Source: Galeruca laticollis
Taxonomy: Eukaryota; Arthropoda; Insecta; Coleoptera; Chrysomelidae
DNA: 64,000 nucleotides
Reading direction: 5' to 3'
NCBI GenBank assembly: GCA_963921935.1
Contig: OY998181.1
Location: 140,267,423 to 140,331,422 of the forward strand
Below are positions 54,701 to 64,000 of the stretch, piece by piece (the stretch's first letter is position 1; each line of letters opens with the position of its first letter). The translations under genes and the position numbers were made by a program. Below the pieces are notes generated by a model, which had not been told where the DNA came from, did no database searches, and saw nothing but the letters and a program-made list of their open reading frames with translations.

Positions 54701-57181
54701 CTATCCCTGACTTTCTCTATCCTCAGACTCCTTTCTTTTCATAATTTTCACGATATAGCTTGTGATTTTCTTCCATTTCTCAGGACATTCCACCATCTCC
54801 TGGATAATACCCTCAACCTCAGGTATATTGCCAATTTCGCTGGTGATTTCCCTGCGCTCCGCCTCCCATCTCACACACTCATACAGGACATGTCCCGGGT
54901 CGTCCCTCTTATCGCAAATTGCGCATAGATCGCTGTCCGTCTTTTGGATCCTATGGGTGAAAGTTCCGAACGAGCCATGTCCTGATAGAAATTGTGTGAC
55001 ATGGTAAGACGTGGTTTTGTGTTTACACGTTACCCAGCTTTTTATATCCCTGAATAGCGTCTTAGTCCATTGTGCCTTAGACGTCAAGTTGTCCCACCTG
55101 TCCTGCCATTTACGGTAGGTGCTTTCCCTCGCCATTCTCCTATTCCCCACCAACCTCCCTCCGACTGTGTATAGGAAACACCTTTCCGCAATCATAAGGT
55201 CTATTGGGGGGAAGCCCGAAATCACTTGGGCTGCCTCCGCCGATACCGTCCTGTACGCAGATATGATACGTAATAGGCTTTTTCTCTGCTCGGCTATTAA
55301 TTTATCCCTATATTTTTGCACCTTAACCATGTCCTTCCAAACCGGGGCTGCATATAGTAAAACACTATGAACTACTTGGCACAAAACTCGTCGTTTGTGG
55401 TAACCCGGACCTCCAACATTCGGCATAAGCCTTTGTAATTGTGCGCTCTTAGCGGCCGCCTTCTCGATGGTCTGGTTAATATGCATAGCAAAGTTTAGGT
55501 TCTTAGTAATAATGACCCCTAGGTACTTTATACTGTCTTTAGCCTCAATCTTCTGCCCGTCCACCATTATGGAGAGCTTACGCATGGCGTTTCTCGGTCT
55601 TTTTATAACTGCCATCTCCGTTTTGTGTGGAGCCACCTTCAATCCATTTACTCGGGTCCATTGAATCGCGAGCCTGGTGGCCTTTTCCGCCCTATACCTA
55701 ATCTCCTGGTCTTCATTCCCCTCGATCCAATAGATTATGTCATCCGCGTATGCCATAGGTGACACCTTTAGTCCGTAGTCTATTCTAATGATCCCATCAT
55801 ACATAACCTTCCACAGCACCGGTCCTAACACCGAGCCCTGTGGAATCCCCATCGTACATTTATGTGCGATGATCCCCGAGACCACTTTCCTGTTATGTAG
55901 ATAGTTTTTAACGAACTTAACCAAGTACTGGCTTACCCCTCCATTCACGAGAGCCTTTATTATCTTCTCCCACTTGGCTGTATTAAACGCATTCTGGATA
56001 TCAACTGCAACCAGTGCACCCCACTTAGAAGTTCCTTCATTGATCTTCGATTTTAAACTTAAAATGGCAGACACAGTAGATCTTGCCGCCCTAAACCCGT
56101 GTTGTTGGGGGGATAGAACATTTTTGTCTTCAAGTTCCATCGTTAGCCTGTTGGCCACTAATCGTTCTAGTAATTTCCCAAAAGTATTTATCAGGCAGAT
56201 GGGTCTATAACTAGAGGCTTCCTTCGGGTCCTTACCACCCTTAGGCAGTAATATTACTCTCGCCGTTTTCCAGTCCTCCAGAAAAACTTGCTTTTCCAGC
56301 AACGTATTTAGGTAATTTTGTATTCCTTCTGGCCTAACCTTATATGCTATTTTTAAAGCCTCCACAGTCAGACCATCAGGTCCCGGTGCCTTACCGTTTT
56401 TCATCTTACGCATGGCCTCATCCAATTCCTGGATCCGGGCTTGCGATCTTCTTGTTCCCCATACTAATTTTTCTCGAATTTATGGTTGGAAAAAGCTCCT
56501 TTAGGATCTGCTTTCTGAGCTTAGTCGTTATCTGACCCATAGCTTTATGTGCCAGTCTGCCGGTCGCGATGCGGTACCCTTGCCCCCAGATGTCCTCATC
56601 CAGGTCAGTAATTAGCTTCAACCAGTTGATTTTTTTTGGAGGCCATAATCAACTTCTTTAGCGATCTGCTTAATTCCTTCATTCTACCCGCAAGACATTC
56701 TTTTGTTCCCAGCACGTTCCCGGGTGTACTCCCTCCTCATTCTGACGTAGGTAGGCGACCCCCATATCACCGATTTCGCATTAACATCACCTACTATTAC
56801 CGACGTTGTTGGTTCTTTTGCTGCCTCCTCAAAGACCCTACCCACAGCTCTCCTAAAGTCCTCCAGATTCAGCGATGGTGATATATATGTCGCAATAATA
56901 GCAATGCCCATCGTACCTACAATCACATATCCAAGACCCCTGTGTACTGATTCCACTGTCAATTTGTTATTGGTAATAGCGATTGCCACTCCCTCCTTCT
57001 CATCCATGATCCATCCCTTCTTATGGGCCAGTTTTTTATTAGGTTCGGAGATGATCATCATATCAACCCCAGCTCTTACCGCTTCCTCCAACGCCATGTC
57101 ATGCGCCATCCTAGATCTTCCTAGGTTCAACTGTACTACATCTAACAGGTTCCCACCTAGTCTTTTTTTATTTCCCGCCAT
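54701..57181 (-). pseudogene. R1-like ORF2 (endonuclease with deletion, RT)
   Basis: Endonuclease from ATG 57181: LLDVVQLNLGRSRMAHDMAL, MMIISEPNKK and IVGDVNAKSVIWGS. It then breaks: from about 56720 the sequence jumps to the pre-RT region (56690-56430; INWLKLITDLDEDIWGQGYR), so the C-terminal half of the endonuclease is missing. RT 56425-54701 is one open frame of 574 codons with NGKAPGPDGLTVEALK, RPICLINTFGKLLER, VAVDIQNAFNTAKW, GIPQGSVLGPVLW and the catalytic MAYADDIIYW. The C-terminal zinc motif CAICDKRDDPGHVLYEC follows. A frameshift lies near 56620. RT intact, endonuclease not. Confidence 0.9.
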
Positions 57182-57453
57182 TTTTGTTAGTGTTTACCCC
57201 AAAACTATGTCCTTGTGTACCTCCGTATGAGTCAAAATAAAATCTATGTGCAGTTTCTATGCACAGAATGTATAAATAAAAAGTGTATAAATAAGCGGTG
57301 TATATATAAAAGGTGTATAAATAGGTGTATAGATAAAACTTGTAAAACTAAATGACTCGTAAATAAGATATATGTGAACTATAGTGGTAAGATAATTATG
57401 TATGGTGTAGGGTATGACTATGCTACCGAAACCGATTTCTAGGGGGCTTAGGA
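57182..57453 (-). other. R1-like inter-ORF region
   Basis: Non-coding. Contains a GTATAAATA-rich minisatellite-like stretch (57263-57330) with about five imperfect copies. Confidence 0.5.
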
Positions 57454-58548
57454 TCATTTTTTATTATATACCAAATCCCTAAACATAGGACACCCCATAT
57501 TGTTCATCCTATGGCCTTCCACTTGGCATTTAATGCAGAATCTGTCATTCTTGTATTCTCCCACCCTATGTCCACTTTTACCGCAGTTTAAGCACAACTT
57601 GGTGCGGTCAGTCCCTTTGCATTCTTTTGTCCTATGTCCGAAATTTAAGCACCTGTAGCAGCGTGTCGGCTGGTTACGCTTCTTTACAGTGCAAGCCACC
57701 CAGCCCACCCGGATATTTTGGATGTTTTCCATCCTTGCGGCTACCTCCAACGGAGTAGTAAATGTCGCCATCTGCTGCCCTGTCCTATCCGTTCTAATCG
57801 ACTTGACCTCTACCATCTCCTTTTTAATTCCTGCATGGCTACTGACTGCCTCTATTACTTCCTCTGCCTGTATAGACGGATCAAGGTCAAAGATATCGAA
57901 CACCTGTTCCCTCCTTCTGACCACTGCCTCGTAGTTCGCCATCTCCTTGATTACTTTCTTTAGCTTTCCCGCATTGCCATTGCCTTTAGTGGTGACCACC
58001 ACATCCCCGCTATTGGTTTTCCTGATCCTCCCTATTCCTATCCCTTCAACGTTTACCTTTTCCTTTAGGTCTTGGATGACCTGAGCGTAAGTTTTCTCCC
58101 CCGTCTTGATCCACACGCTTTCAGCGCCCCTACTTCCTTGGGTTACTTTTTCTACACCCATAGCCACTTCAATTTCCTTATTAAACGCAATGTGATCCAC
58201 AACTTTCCTCACACCCTCCGAGCATATAATCGTGATTTTTCCCACGTCCAATATTTTTCCACCGCCTCCTCCAGTGCTCTATATACCTCATTTTCCTCAC
58301 CCTCGCTAATCTTGGTTATGAAGGTGAATTTCTTTTTCTCTCTCCCCCTAGTCGTTGAGCGCCTGATGCCTTCCTCTAGGTACTCCGTCTTCCACATCTC
58401 CGTTTCATCTAGAAGGTCACTTAAATCGGGTTTAAGTGTCAACTTCCTGTCCTTATCTGCCACGATTAAGACGTCTCCCTCATCGATCCACTTATTATTA
58501 CTTCCATAGATCTTTAAGACCTTGGTGTACACTTCCTCTTCCCACGTC
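57454..58548 (-). pseudogene. R1-like ORF1 with three zinc knuckles
   Basis: 5' truncated at the insertion boundary. 58548-58209 (TWEEEVYTKVLKIYGSNNKW, acidic/basic), frameshift near 58250, then 58251-57454 with a conserved KTYAQVIQDLKEKVNVEGIG and knuckles CYRCLNFGHRTKEC, CLNCGKSGHRVGEY and CIKCQVEGHRMNNMGC. The second knuckle has Tyr in place of its last Cys. Related to the R1 fragment at 36671-38424. It would package element RNA. Confidence 0.85.
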
Positions 58549-58611
58549 ATGGAAGACCTACTGAACAACAAAGAATAAACCAGTCTTCTAGGATAACCAC
58601 TGTTAATAAAA
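58549..58611 (-). pseudogene. PLE-B1 segment 5' of the LINE insertion
   Basis: Encodes NSGYPRRLVYSLLFSRS, continuous with 54500 once the LINE and one 11-bp repeat are removed. Confidence 0.85.
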
Positions 58612-58950
58612 ATTTCATTATTTTTTAAAATTGCACAATTATTTCCAACATTAGCAGAAAATGTCCAATTGTTACAAGAAAGTTTGGGATAAAATGATTT
58701 ATCACTACTTTCAATAATAACGACTTTTCCTAAAACAGAAATTTCACATTTATTGGATTCTGTGACAATGATATGACCTTCATGAATTCTATTTACAACT
58801 TGTTGTAAACGTTGATCAGATTTTCTAAGTAATTTATTTAAAAACCCGACATAGTTTTCGGAGCAAAAACAATTTATGTTATTTAATGTATCAAATTCTT
58901 TTGCATCTTGTGCAAGCATGTACATTGTAAATTCTAAAATCTTTTCCATA
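58612..58950 (-). pseudogene. Tnp2-like protein C-terminal remnant, left-arm copy
   Basis: Inverted copy of 60867-61195. Encodes EFDTLNNINCFCSENYVGFL, RLQQVVNRIHEGHIIVTES and SFYPKLSCNNWTFSANVGN. Fused at 58611 to PLE-B1 and at 58952 to the mariner end. See the right-arm copy for function. Confidence 0.7.
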
Positions 58951-58952
58951 TA

Positions 58953-59492
58953 TAGAGTTGTCCAAAAAAAAACGGAATTTCCTTTTTTATTGATATTTTT
59001 TTTATTTACAGGTCGATTTTATTGATGTCGGTTTTGTTTAAAAGATAATTGATCAAGACACACTACTAATCTAATATTTCGCGTTTTGTTTAAAAAACAA
59101 AATGGGGGACACATCCAAACTTTACCAAACTTTAAAGTAAACCAGATTTTTTCAATTTCTCTTCTAGTCCTAAATTTATTTAAAAGATTTCTGCACCTCA
59201 GCAATCTTCTGGCTTTTACTTCATTAGTAAGTTTAAAAGAATATTCTCGTTTAATAAATGTAAGTCCTAGATCGATATTTATTATCCGGTTTACGGAACT
59301 ACGGGAAATATTACACCTCCTCGCAATTTGCGGAGCACTTAAACTAGTACCAGGTGCTCTTTCAGGACTAACTGCCAAATTCGAAACTCGGAGAATGTTT
59401 TCCTAAATTAATTTAATGTGGTTTATAAAACATAAAACGTACGGTATCCTACTCACCTGTGTTCGTATACTCCTTGGGCGCCCACTACCTTC
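58953..59492 (-). mobile_element. Mariner-like element, left-arm partial copy
   Basis: Carries one TIR (TAGAGTTGTCC plus A-run, 58953) and is cut at 59492 by the palindrome junction. Encodes at 59378-59019 the same protein segment as 60439-60798, with a couple of changes (LTFIKRE for LKFIKRE). Confidence 0.85.
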
Positions 59493-59836
59493 TTGGTGTT
59501 ATGAGAAAAATATTATTTATGTGGCGTGATGGTAGTAGACTTTTTCGACTTACACCTAAAAAATTAGAAACTGAAAATAAGTTGAAGGCTGTAAGAAAAT
59601 TTGGGCCTATTGAATTCAATAGAAGCATTAAAGAACACTGGAAAGCAACTGAATATCGCCAATTTTTATTGTATTTTTCTCCGCTCTTAAGTGATATTTT
59701 ATCACTACATATTTTTGCCATTTTAATGTTGCTTAAGTAAGCAATAACAATATTGCTGGGTAAAGACTTGAATAAGCTTTATAATGACTATGCTGATAAA
59801 CTACTTCGCCTCTTTGTGACTAATGCAATTAATATA

Positions 59837-60864
59837 TAGGGTTGTCCAAAAAAAAACTGTACCAAACTTTAAAACTGACTGGAAATTTTTTGTTTCGCAC
59901 TGTATATGTTTGCGAATTATTTTACGAAAGTTCAGACATTTGTGTATGTAACGAGAGATCAAACATAGAAATCGGTCAAAAATTGTCTGATGTATGGCTC
60001 GAAAAAAACAAGTATGTTATTACATAGTGAATTTTAATTTCTTTCGACATTTTCCAAAATCAAGTGGGCGAATGTCAAATATTGTTGCTTGTAGTTAATC
60101 AGAATTGTTGACACTTGTCAAATTTATCTTTTTTGTGATAAAACTTATTAGGCTCATCAAAATATGGTTCTTTCTAACGACGACACATTTTTATTAAAAC
60201 TTTAATTTTGAGAGGATACAGGGTGCACGAAATCTTAGAACAATTTCCTGAAGAGCGTTACAAAAAAAGTACAATTTACGACTTCGTTAAAAAAATTAAT
60301 TTAACGCAGTCTATTGCAAGGCGTGAAGGTAGTGGGCGCCCAAGGAGTATACGAACACAGGTGAGTAGGATACCGTACGTTTTATGTTTTATAAACCACA
60401 TTAAATTAATTTAGGAAAACATTCTCCGAGTTTCGAATTTGGCAGTTAGTCCTGAAAGAGCACCTGGTACTAGTTTAAGTGCTCCGCAAATTGCGAGGAG
60501 GTGTAATATTTCCCGTAGTTCCGTAAACAGGATAATTAATATCGATCTAGGACTTAAATTTATTAAACGAGAATATTCTTTTAAACTTACTAATGAAGTA
60601 AAAGCCAGAAGATTGCTGAGGTGCAGAAATCTTTTAAATAAATTTAGGACTAGAAGAGAAATTGAAAAAATCTGGTTTACTTTAAAGTTTGGTAAAGTTT
60701 GGATGTGTCCGCCATTTTGTTTTTTAAACAAAACGCGAAATATTAGATTAGTAGTGTGTCTTGATCAATTATCTTTTAAACAAAACCGACATCAATAAAA
60801 TCGACCTGTAAATAAAAAAAATATCAATAAAAAAGGAAATTTCGTTTTTTTTTGGACAACTCTA
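59837..60864 (+). mobile_element. Mariner-like element, internally deleted
   Basis: About 1.03 kb. TIRs TAGGGTTGTCC plus A-run (59837) and its complement ending CTCTA (60864), with TA duplicated. Removal restores the frame of the gene it interrupts. Confidence 0.9.
60208..60798 (+). pseudogene. Mariner transposase N-terminal domain, catalytic part deleted
   Basis: Exon 1 (60208-60360) encodes a helix-turn-helix with YRVHEILEQFPEERYKKSTI and GSGRPRSIRTQ. A short GT-AG intron (60361-60415) precedes exon 2, with SAPQIARRCNISRSSVNRII and LLRCRNLLNKF. At EKIWFT, where the first catalytic Asp (IWFTDE) should follow, the sequence jumps to unrelated codons and stops at 60796. So the DNA-binding half remains and the DDE domain is gone: a non-autonomous copy. 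Confidence 0.85.
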
Positions 60865-61195
60865 TATATGGAAAAGATTTTAGAATTTACAATGTACATG
60901 CTTGCACAAGATGCAAAAGAATTTGATACATTAAATAACATAAATTGTTTTTGCTCCGAAAACTATCTCGGGTTTTTAGAAAATCTAATCAACGTTTACA
61001 ACAAGTTGTAAATAGAATTCATGAAGGTCATATCATTGTCACAGAATCCAATAAATGTGAAATTTCTGTTTTAGGAAAAGTCGTTATTATTGAAAGTAGT
61101 GATAAATCATTTTATCCCAAACTTTCTTGTAACAATTGGACATTTTCTGCTAATGTTGGAAATAATTGTGCAATTTTAAAAAAAAATGAAATTTT

Positions 61196-61797
61196 TATTA
61201 ACAGTTGTTATCCTAGAAGACTGGTTTATTCTTTGTTGTTCAGTAGGTCTTCCATCGGTGATGAGCCTCCTTCTAATACCGCTCTTTTAAATCAAAACCT
61301 ACCTAGACAGTATCTTTCGTTACCAAACATTCACACTATTAATCACAAATTTAAAAAGATTTTTGCAAAATTTCCTTCTATAACGTTAGCCAGTAGAAAC
61401 ATTCTTACAATTCAGAACATTTTTTCAAAAATCAAAGATAAAGATCCCGTATTGGATCAATCCAATGTGGTTTATTGCATTCCATGCTCGAAGTGTGATA
61501 AGAAATACATCGGTCAAACTAAGCGCAGGGTTAAAGACCTTATTCGCTCACATAAAAGTGATATTAGAAATTTCAGAGAAACTTGCACCTTGGCAAGTCA
61601 CACTTTGTCTATGGATCACATACCTGATTACGACGGTGTCACTGTGTTACGATCCCGAGTCCAATCTCACTAAGAGATCATTTTTGGAGATGTCTCACAT
61701 TTTTGAAGAACCTAAAGCTATTAATGCCAGAACTGATATTGATAACCTCAGCATTATTTACTCTTACCTTCATATTGGCATCACTGAATTTTGTTGA
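61196..61797 (+). pseudogene. PLE-B1 C-terminal part, right-arm copy
   Basis: Encodes NSCYPRRLVYSLLFSRSSIG, LNQNLPRQYLSLPNIHTI and the GIY-YIG part CIPCSKCDKKYIGQTKRRVK, with no LINE insertion. An extra base near 61650 (LRSRVQSH) shifts the frame; the other frame then reads FEEPKAINARTDIDNLSIIY to 61797. Shows the pre-insertion state of the R1-like target at 61250-61260. Confidence 0.87.
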
Positions 61798-61799
61798 CA

Positions 61800-62175
61800 G
61801 AATTTGAATTCTGTGGATGTGGCACTTGTTAAATCATTAATAAAGAAATTCCTCGTGTTCCTAAACATGTGATTGAATTAGTTTTATCTTTTCCTTTTAA
61901 TATTAATTTTAATCATTTTACTTGTTTATCAATATAATGCATTTATCACGTGTTGTGAAGATTTCGTAAAAATAGCGTCAGTTATGTACATTTTATTCAC
62001 ATCAAACATATTTAACCTCACTTTCGTAAGTAATAATTTTCAATTCTTGTTATTTGTATTGACATTCAATAATTTATTGTAGAGTTCCTGATGAAGAGTC
62101 AATAAAGTCTCGAAAGCTTGAACAGAATAAAGAGTCCACTTTTTATTTCTCCTTTGGCTGAAGACCCTATTAAGA
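61800..62175 (+). repeat. PLE-B terminal repeat, right-arm copy
   Basis: Reverse complement of 53586-53960. Confidence 0.85.
62084..62123 (+). ncRNA. Hammerhead ribozyme, right-arm PLE-B repeat
   Basis: GTTC (62084), CTGATGA (62088), A, GAG (62096) pairing with CTC (62109), GAAA (62112), GCTT, then GAAC (62120) pairing with GTTC. Core intact; same as the minus-strand copies. Confidence 0.7.
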
Positions 62176-62293
62176 CTTTTGATTTCCTTAACTTAGTCAG
62201 CCGACTAATACTCAACTTCTTCTTATAGATATGGGTTTTTATCATAACATCAGAATCCGCTTTGGTTATACTACCATGAACAAACTCTAGAAA

Positions 62294-62634
62294 ATGTCTA
62301 ACATTAATAGCAAGCTTGCTTCTTTACGTAATAGGTGCACTTTTCTCATGAAATGCAAAAAAACCAACATCATTCCACAACACATTACACATGGTGTCAA
62401 GAATGTCGCAGATCTCACTGCCGCTGCTGTAGGAAGAACACTGCATTTTACTACACAGTTCAATCACAGGTTGAGGAATGATATTCTTAATTTGGAAATT
62501 AAAATCACACATGATATTATTCGAAGTTTGGAAAAAGCGTTGACTTTTACTAAATCAGAGATCAATAAGCTTTTACCATATGACATTGTTAAAGAATTTT
62601 ACAAAAGACAATCTATTTCTTACAATCGAAGTTT
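62294..62634 (+). pseudogene. PLE-B2 N-terminal domain, right-arm copy, truncated
   Basis: Starts at ATG 62294 with SKLASLRNRCTFLMKCKKTN and ends at SISYNRSF, where the palindrome arm stops and a different PLE begins on the other strand. Upstream 62176-62293 is the 5' UTR. Confidence 0.85.
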
Positions 62635-62639
62635 CTGTT

Positions 62640-63092
62640 AACTGTGAACGAGGAAGGGAAATAATGATGTCATCAACATATTTTTTAATAAAGGGAACAT
62701 TGAAAGGAAGGACATTCAAGACACTGTCAAGCACATCATCCATCACGTAACATGCCAAAATTGGGCTTATTTTTGCTCCCATAGGGGTGCCAAAAGTTTG
62801 TCTATAAATTTGGTTGTTGAAAGAAAAATATGTATTCTCAAAAAGAAAAGTCAACAAGTTGATAAAGTTACTCTCACTAATACTGCATAAATTACTAATA
62901 TTAAACCAATTATTATGGACAGCTCTAATACAAGCATTAAGATAAACATTACTGAAAAGTGACACTACATCTAAACTGGCCAAAACATAGTCTTCAGGAA
63001 GTTGAAAATTATTATATTTAAGAGAGAGGTGAAAAGAGTCTTTAATCGGATTGAAAGCCGATTCTTTGTACATTAGGAACGGTATATCCGAA
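62640..63092 (-). pseudogene. PLE-C reverse transcriptase fragment
   Basis: A third PLE group. Encodes LRRPSSDIPFLMYKESAFNP, LASLDVVSLFSNV, GTPMGAKISPILACYVMDDV and the catalytic KKYVDDIIISLPRSQL. Only the RT palm is left; both ends are cut, at 62640 by the palindrome arm and near 63092 by gypsy-3. Confidence 0.85.
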
Positions 63093-64000
63093 CTGGGCCG
63101 ACGGAGTTCCAGATCATGATATATTTGTCCAAAAACTAAAATTTGATTTACCTTATTATTAATAATTTCGTCAAAGATTTTAATTCATTCGTTAGTAGTT
63201 TCATTAGCTGTTGTGTACTAGTACCAGTGTCGTACTCCGGGGGCTTTGAATATTAGCGTCGTCCAAAGAATTCTCAGCTATTTGTTTAAGATATTGTAAT
63301 GTGTCACTATTGATATCTCCAGAATTGTTAATAATTGACTAATTTTCTAGCGCGTTTAAGGTTATTCGTGAGAGTGCGTCTGCATTAATGTTTGTTTCCC
63401 CTTTTTTATATTCTACGTCATATTTAAATTCTTCGAGTTCAAGTCTCCATCGTACTAATTTGGAATTGGGTTCGCGTAATTTAAAAAGCCATACTAAAGG
63501 TCGTTGATTAGTTACTATTGTAAATTTTCGACCATTTAATTTATCCGTCAAAATTAATTTAAAGCCAAACAAAATTAATATGGCTATGTAGCCAATGTCA
63601 ATGCCTTTCAAACGAGATATCACTTGCCATAAGGTCCTATTTAAAATTATTGGCCAGAGTAGCACTGTGACGTCATCTATTACTATTACGTCACCTGTTA
63701 CCATTCGTAGAGAAGTTTACAACACTTTATTTTCATCCTCCAAATTTTAATAATGTAAGTGTAGCCGTTCAAAAGATAGGAGGGGGGGAGGGGACTTTTG
63801 AATAGCACTGTATATAATAACATCATATAGATAAACTAAACATGTTTCATTTTGTAAACCTCTAAGTATATTATCCATAACTCTGTGGAAGGTACTGGGT
63901 GAATTTTTCATTCCCATGGGCATTCAAAATAATCCGTAATGTCCATTTTCGGCGGAAAACGCTGTTTTATGGATATCATTTTCACCCATTTGTATTTGAT
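63093..64000 (-). pseudogene. pol: Gypsy-3 pol fragment (RT, RNase H), runs off the window
   Basis: 64000-63810 encodes KTAFSAENGHY, PSTFHRVMDNILRGLQNE and LVYLYDVIIYS, where YLDD has become YLYD. 63809-63550 is an unexplained stretch of about 260 bp. 63548-63339 encodes RNase H KFTIVTNQRPLVWLFKLREP, ELEEFKYDVEYKKG and INADALSRI. 63335-63093 continues with DINSDTLQYLKQIAENSLDD and DEIINNKVNQILV before the PLE-C junction. Several stops; inactive. Confidence 0.82.

Larger units (their letters stand above)
54501..58548 (-). mobile_element. R1-like LINE inserted in PLE-B1
   Basis: About 4.05 kb. The 11-bp target duplication ATGGAAGACCT lies at 54491-54501 and 58549-58559. The tail is a T9 run on the plus strand (54501-54509), i.e. 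poly(A). The copy is 5'-truncated within ORF1. The inverted right arm (61255) shows the empty site with a single copy of this sequence, which proves the insertion. Confidence 0.93.
59493..61195 (+). pseudogene. Tnp2/CACTA-like protein remnant, interrupted by a mariner
   Basis: 59493-59836 encodes LGVMRKILFMWRDG, then KEHWKATEYRQFLLYFSPLL and LYNDYADKLLRLFVTNAINI. After the mariner, 60867-61195 encodes YGKDFRIYNVHAC, FDTLNNINCFCSENYLGF and RLQQVVNRIHEGHI. This is the C-terminal half of a large insect/cnidarian family with LGVM.K.L..W and WKATEFRQFLLYTGP, probably transposon-encoded and distantly like CACTA Tnp2 proteins. Removing the mariner and one TA keeps the frame (AINIYGKDF). A frameshift lies near 60915 and a stop near 59735. 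The N-terminal, catalytic half is absent. PLE-B1 begins at 61196. Confidence 0.65.
53126..62634. repeat. Giant inverted duplication (palindrome)
   Basis: Left arm 53126-59492 (excluding the 4-kb LINE) and right arm 60325-62634 are reverse complements over about 2.3 kb, separated by 832 bp. Both arms hold, outward from the centre, part of a mariner, the end of a Tnp2-like gene, the end of PLE-B1, a terminal repeat with ribozyme and the N-terminus of PLE-B2. They differ by substitutions and small indels. The gene and mariner read straight from the spacer into the right arm, so the right side looks like the original order and the left arm the inverted copy. Confidence 0.85.

Noticed and set aside
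57689..58509. Plus-strand ORFs across R1-like ORF1
   Set aside because: Shadows of the minus-strand zinc-knuckle protein.
1..64000. CRISPR arrays, bacterial operons, tRNA or rRNA genes
   Set aside because: No regularly spaced repeats, no Shine-Dalgarno-led gene strings and no cloverleaf candidate noticed; the content is clearly eukaryotic repeats.

Overview
The window looks like a transposon-packed intergenic region of an AT-rich insect genome. The evidence is the mix of remnants: BEL/Pao and Ty3/gypsy LTR elements, jockey-, R1- and CR1-like LINEs, Penelope-like elements (PLEs) with GIY-YIG endonucleases, Harbinger with a MADF partner, piggyBac, hAT and several mariner relatives. This mix is typical of large insect genomes such as beetles or hemipterans, but the order cannot be fixed from sequence alone. 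I found no convincing single-copy host gene, no tRNA or rRNA gene, and no CRISPR array.

Layout. 1-5.2 kb: AT-rich DNA with two members of a palindromic foldback family and (AT)n tracts. 5.2-8.7 kb: PLE-A1 (+) and a solo PLE 3' end (-) with a hammerhead-type ribozyme core. 8.7-12.6 kb: BEL/Pao pol, intact from RT to integrase, with its 3' LTR. 12.6-16.2 kb: a CR1-like LINE fragment (-) and PLE-A2 (-). 16.2-20.6 kb: Harbinger remnants (MADF and transposase) separated by a long-TIR element carrying a cysteine-rich ORF and by a piggyBac remnant. 20.9-23 kb: a gypsy-type gag and an unrecognised coding remnant. 24.3-43.4 kb: one jockey element (J2) with a 13-bp target site duplication, swollen from about 5.5 kb to 19 kb by nested insertions. 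These are a mariner relative (M1) that itself holds a DUF7869-type DNA transposon (K), and a hAT that holds a second jockey (J1) which holds an R1-like fragment. 43.5-48 kb: two gypsy remnants joined inside pol. 48-50.5 kb: PLE-A3 in a twin-priming-like inverted arrangement. 50.6-62.6 kb: tandem PLE-B copies with long direct repeats and ribozymes, most of it in a giant inverted duplication (arms about 2.3 kb, spacer 832 bp). The left arm was later hit by a 4-kb R1-like LINE with an 11-bp TSD. 62.6-64 kb: another PLE RT fragment inside a third gypsy.

The best candidates for something little described are: (1) element K, with a DDD-type DUF7869 protein, AATT target duplication, perfect 38-bp TIRs and about eight copies of a GATAAAGGTGCTATGTC motif near its ends; (2) hammerhead-like ribozymes in three PLE groups with self-complementary stem III; (3) the inverted PLE-A3 copy; (4) the long-TIR element with a CXC-type cysteine ORF. 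Insertion order could be read at several sites because removing one element plus one TSD copy restores the host element's reading frame. All coordinates of junctions were placed by eye and may be off by a few bases.
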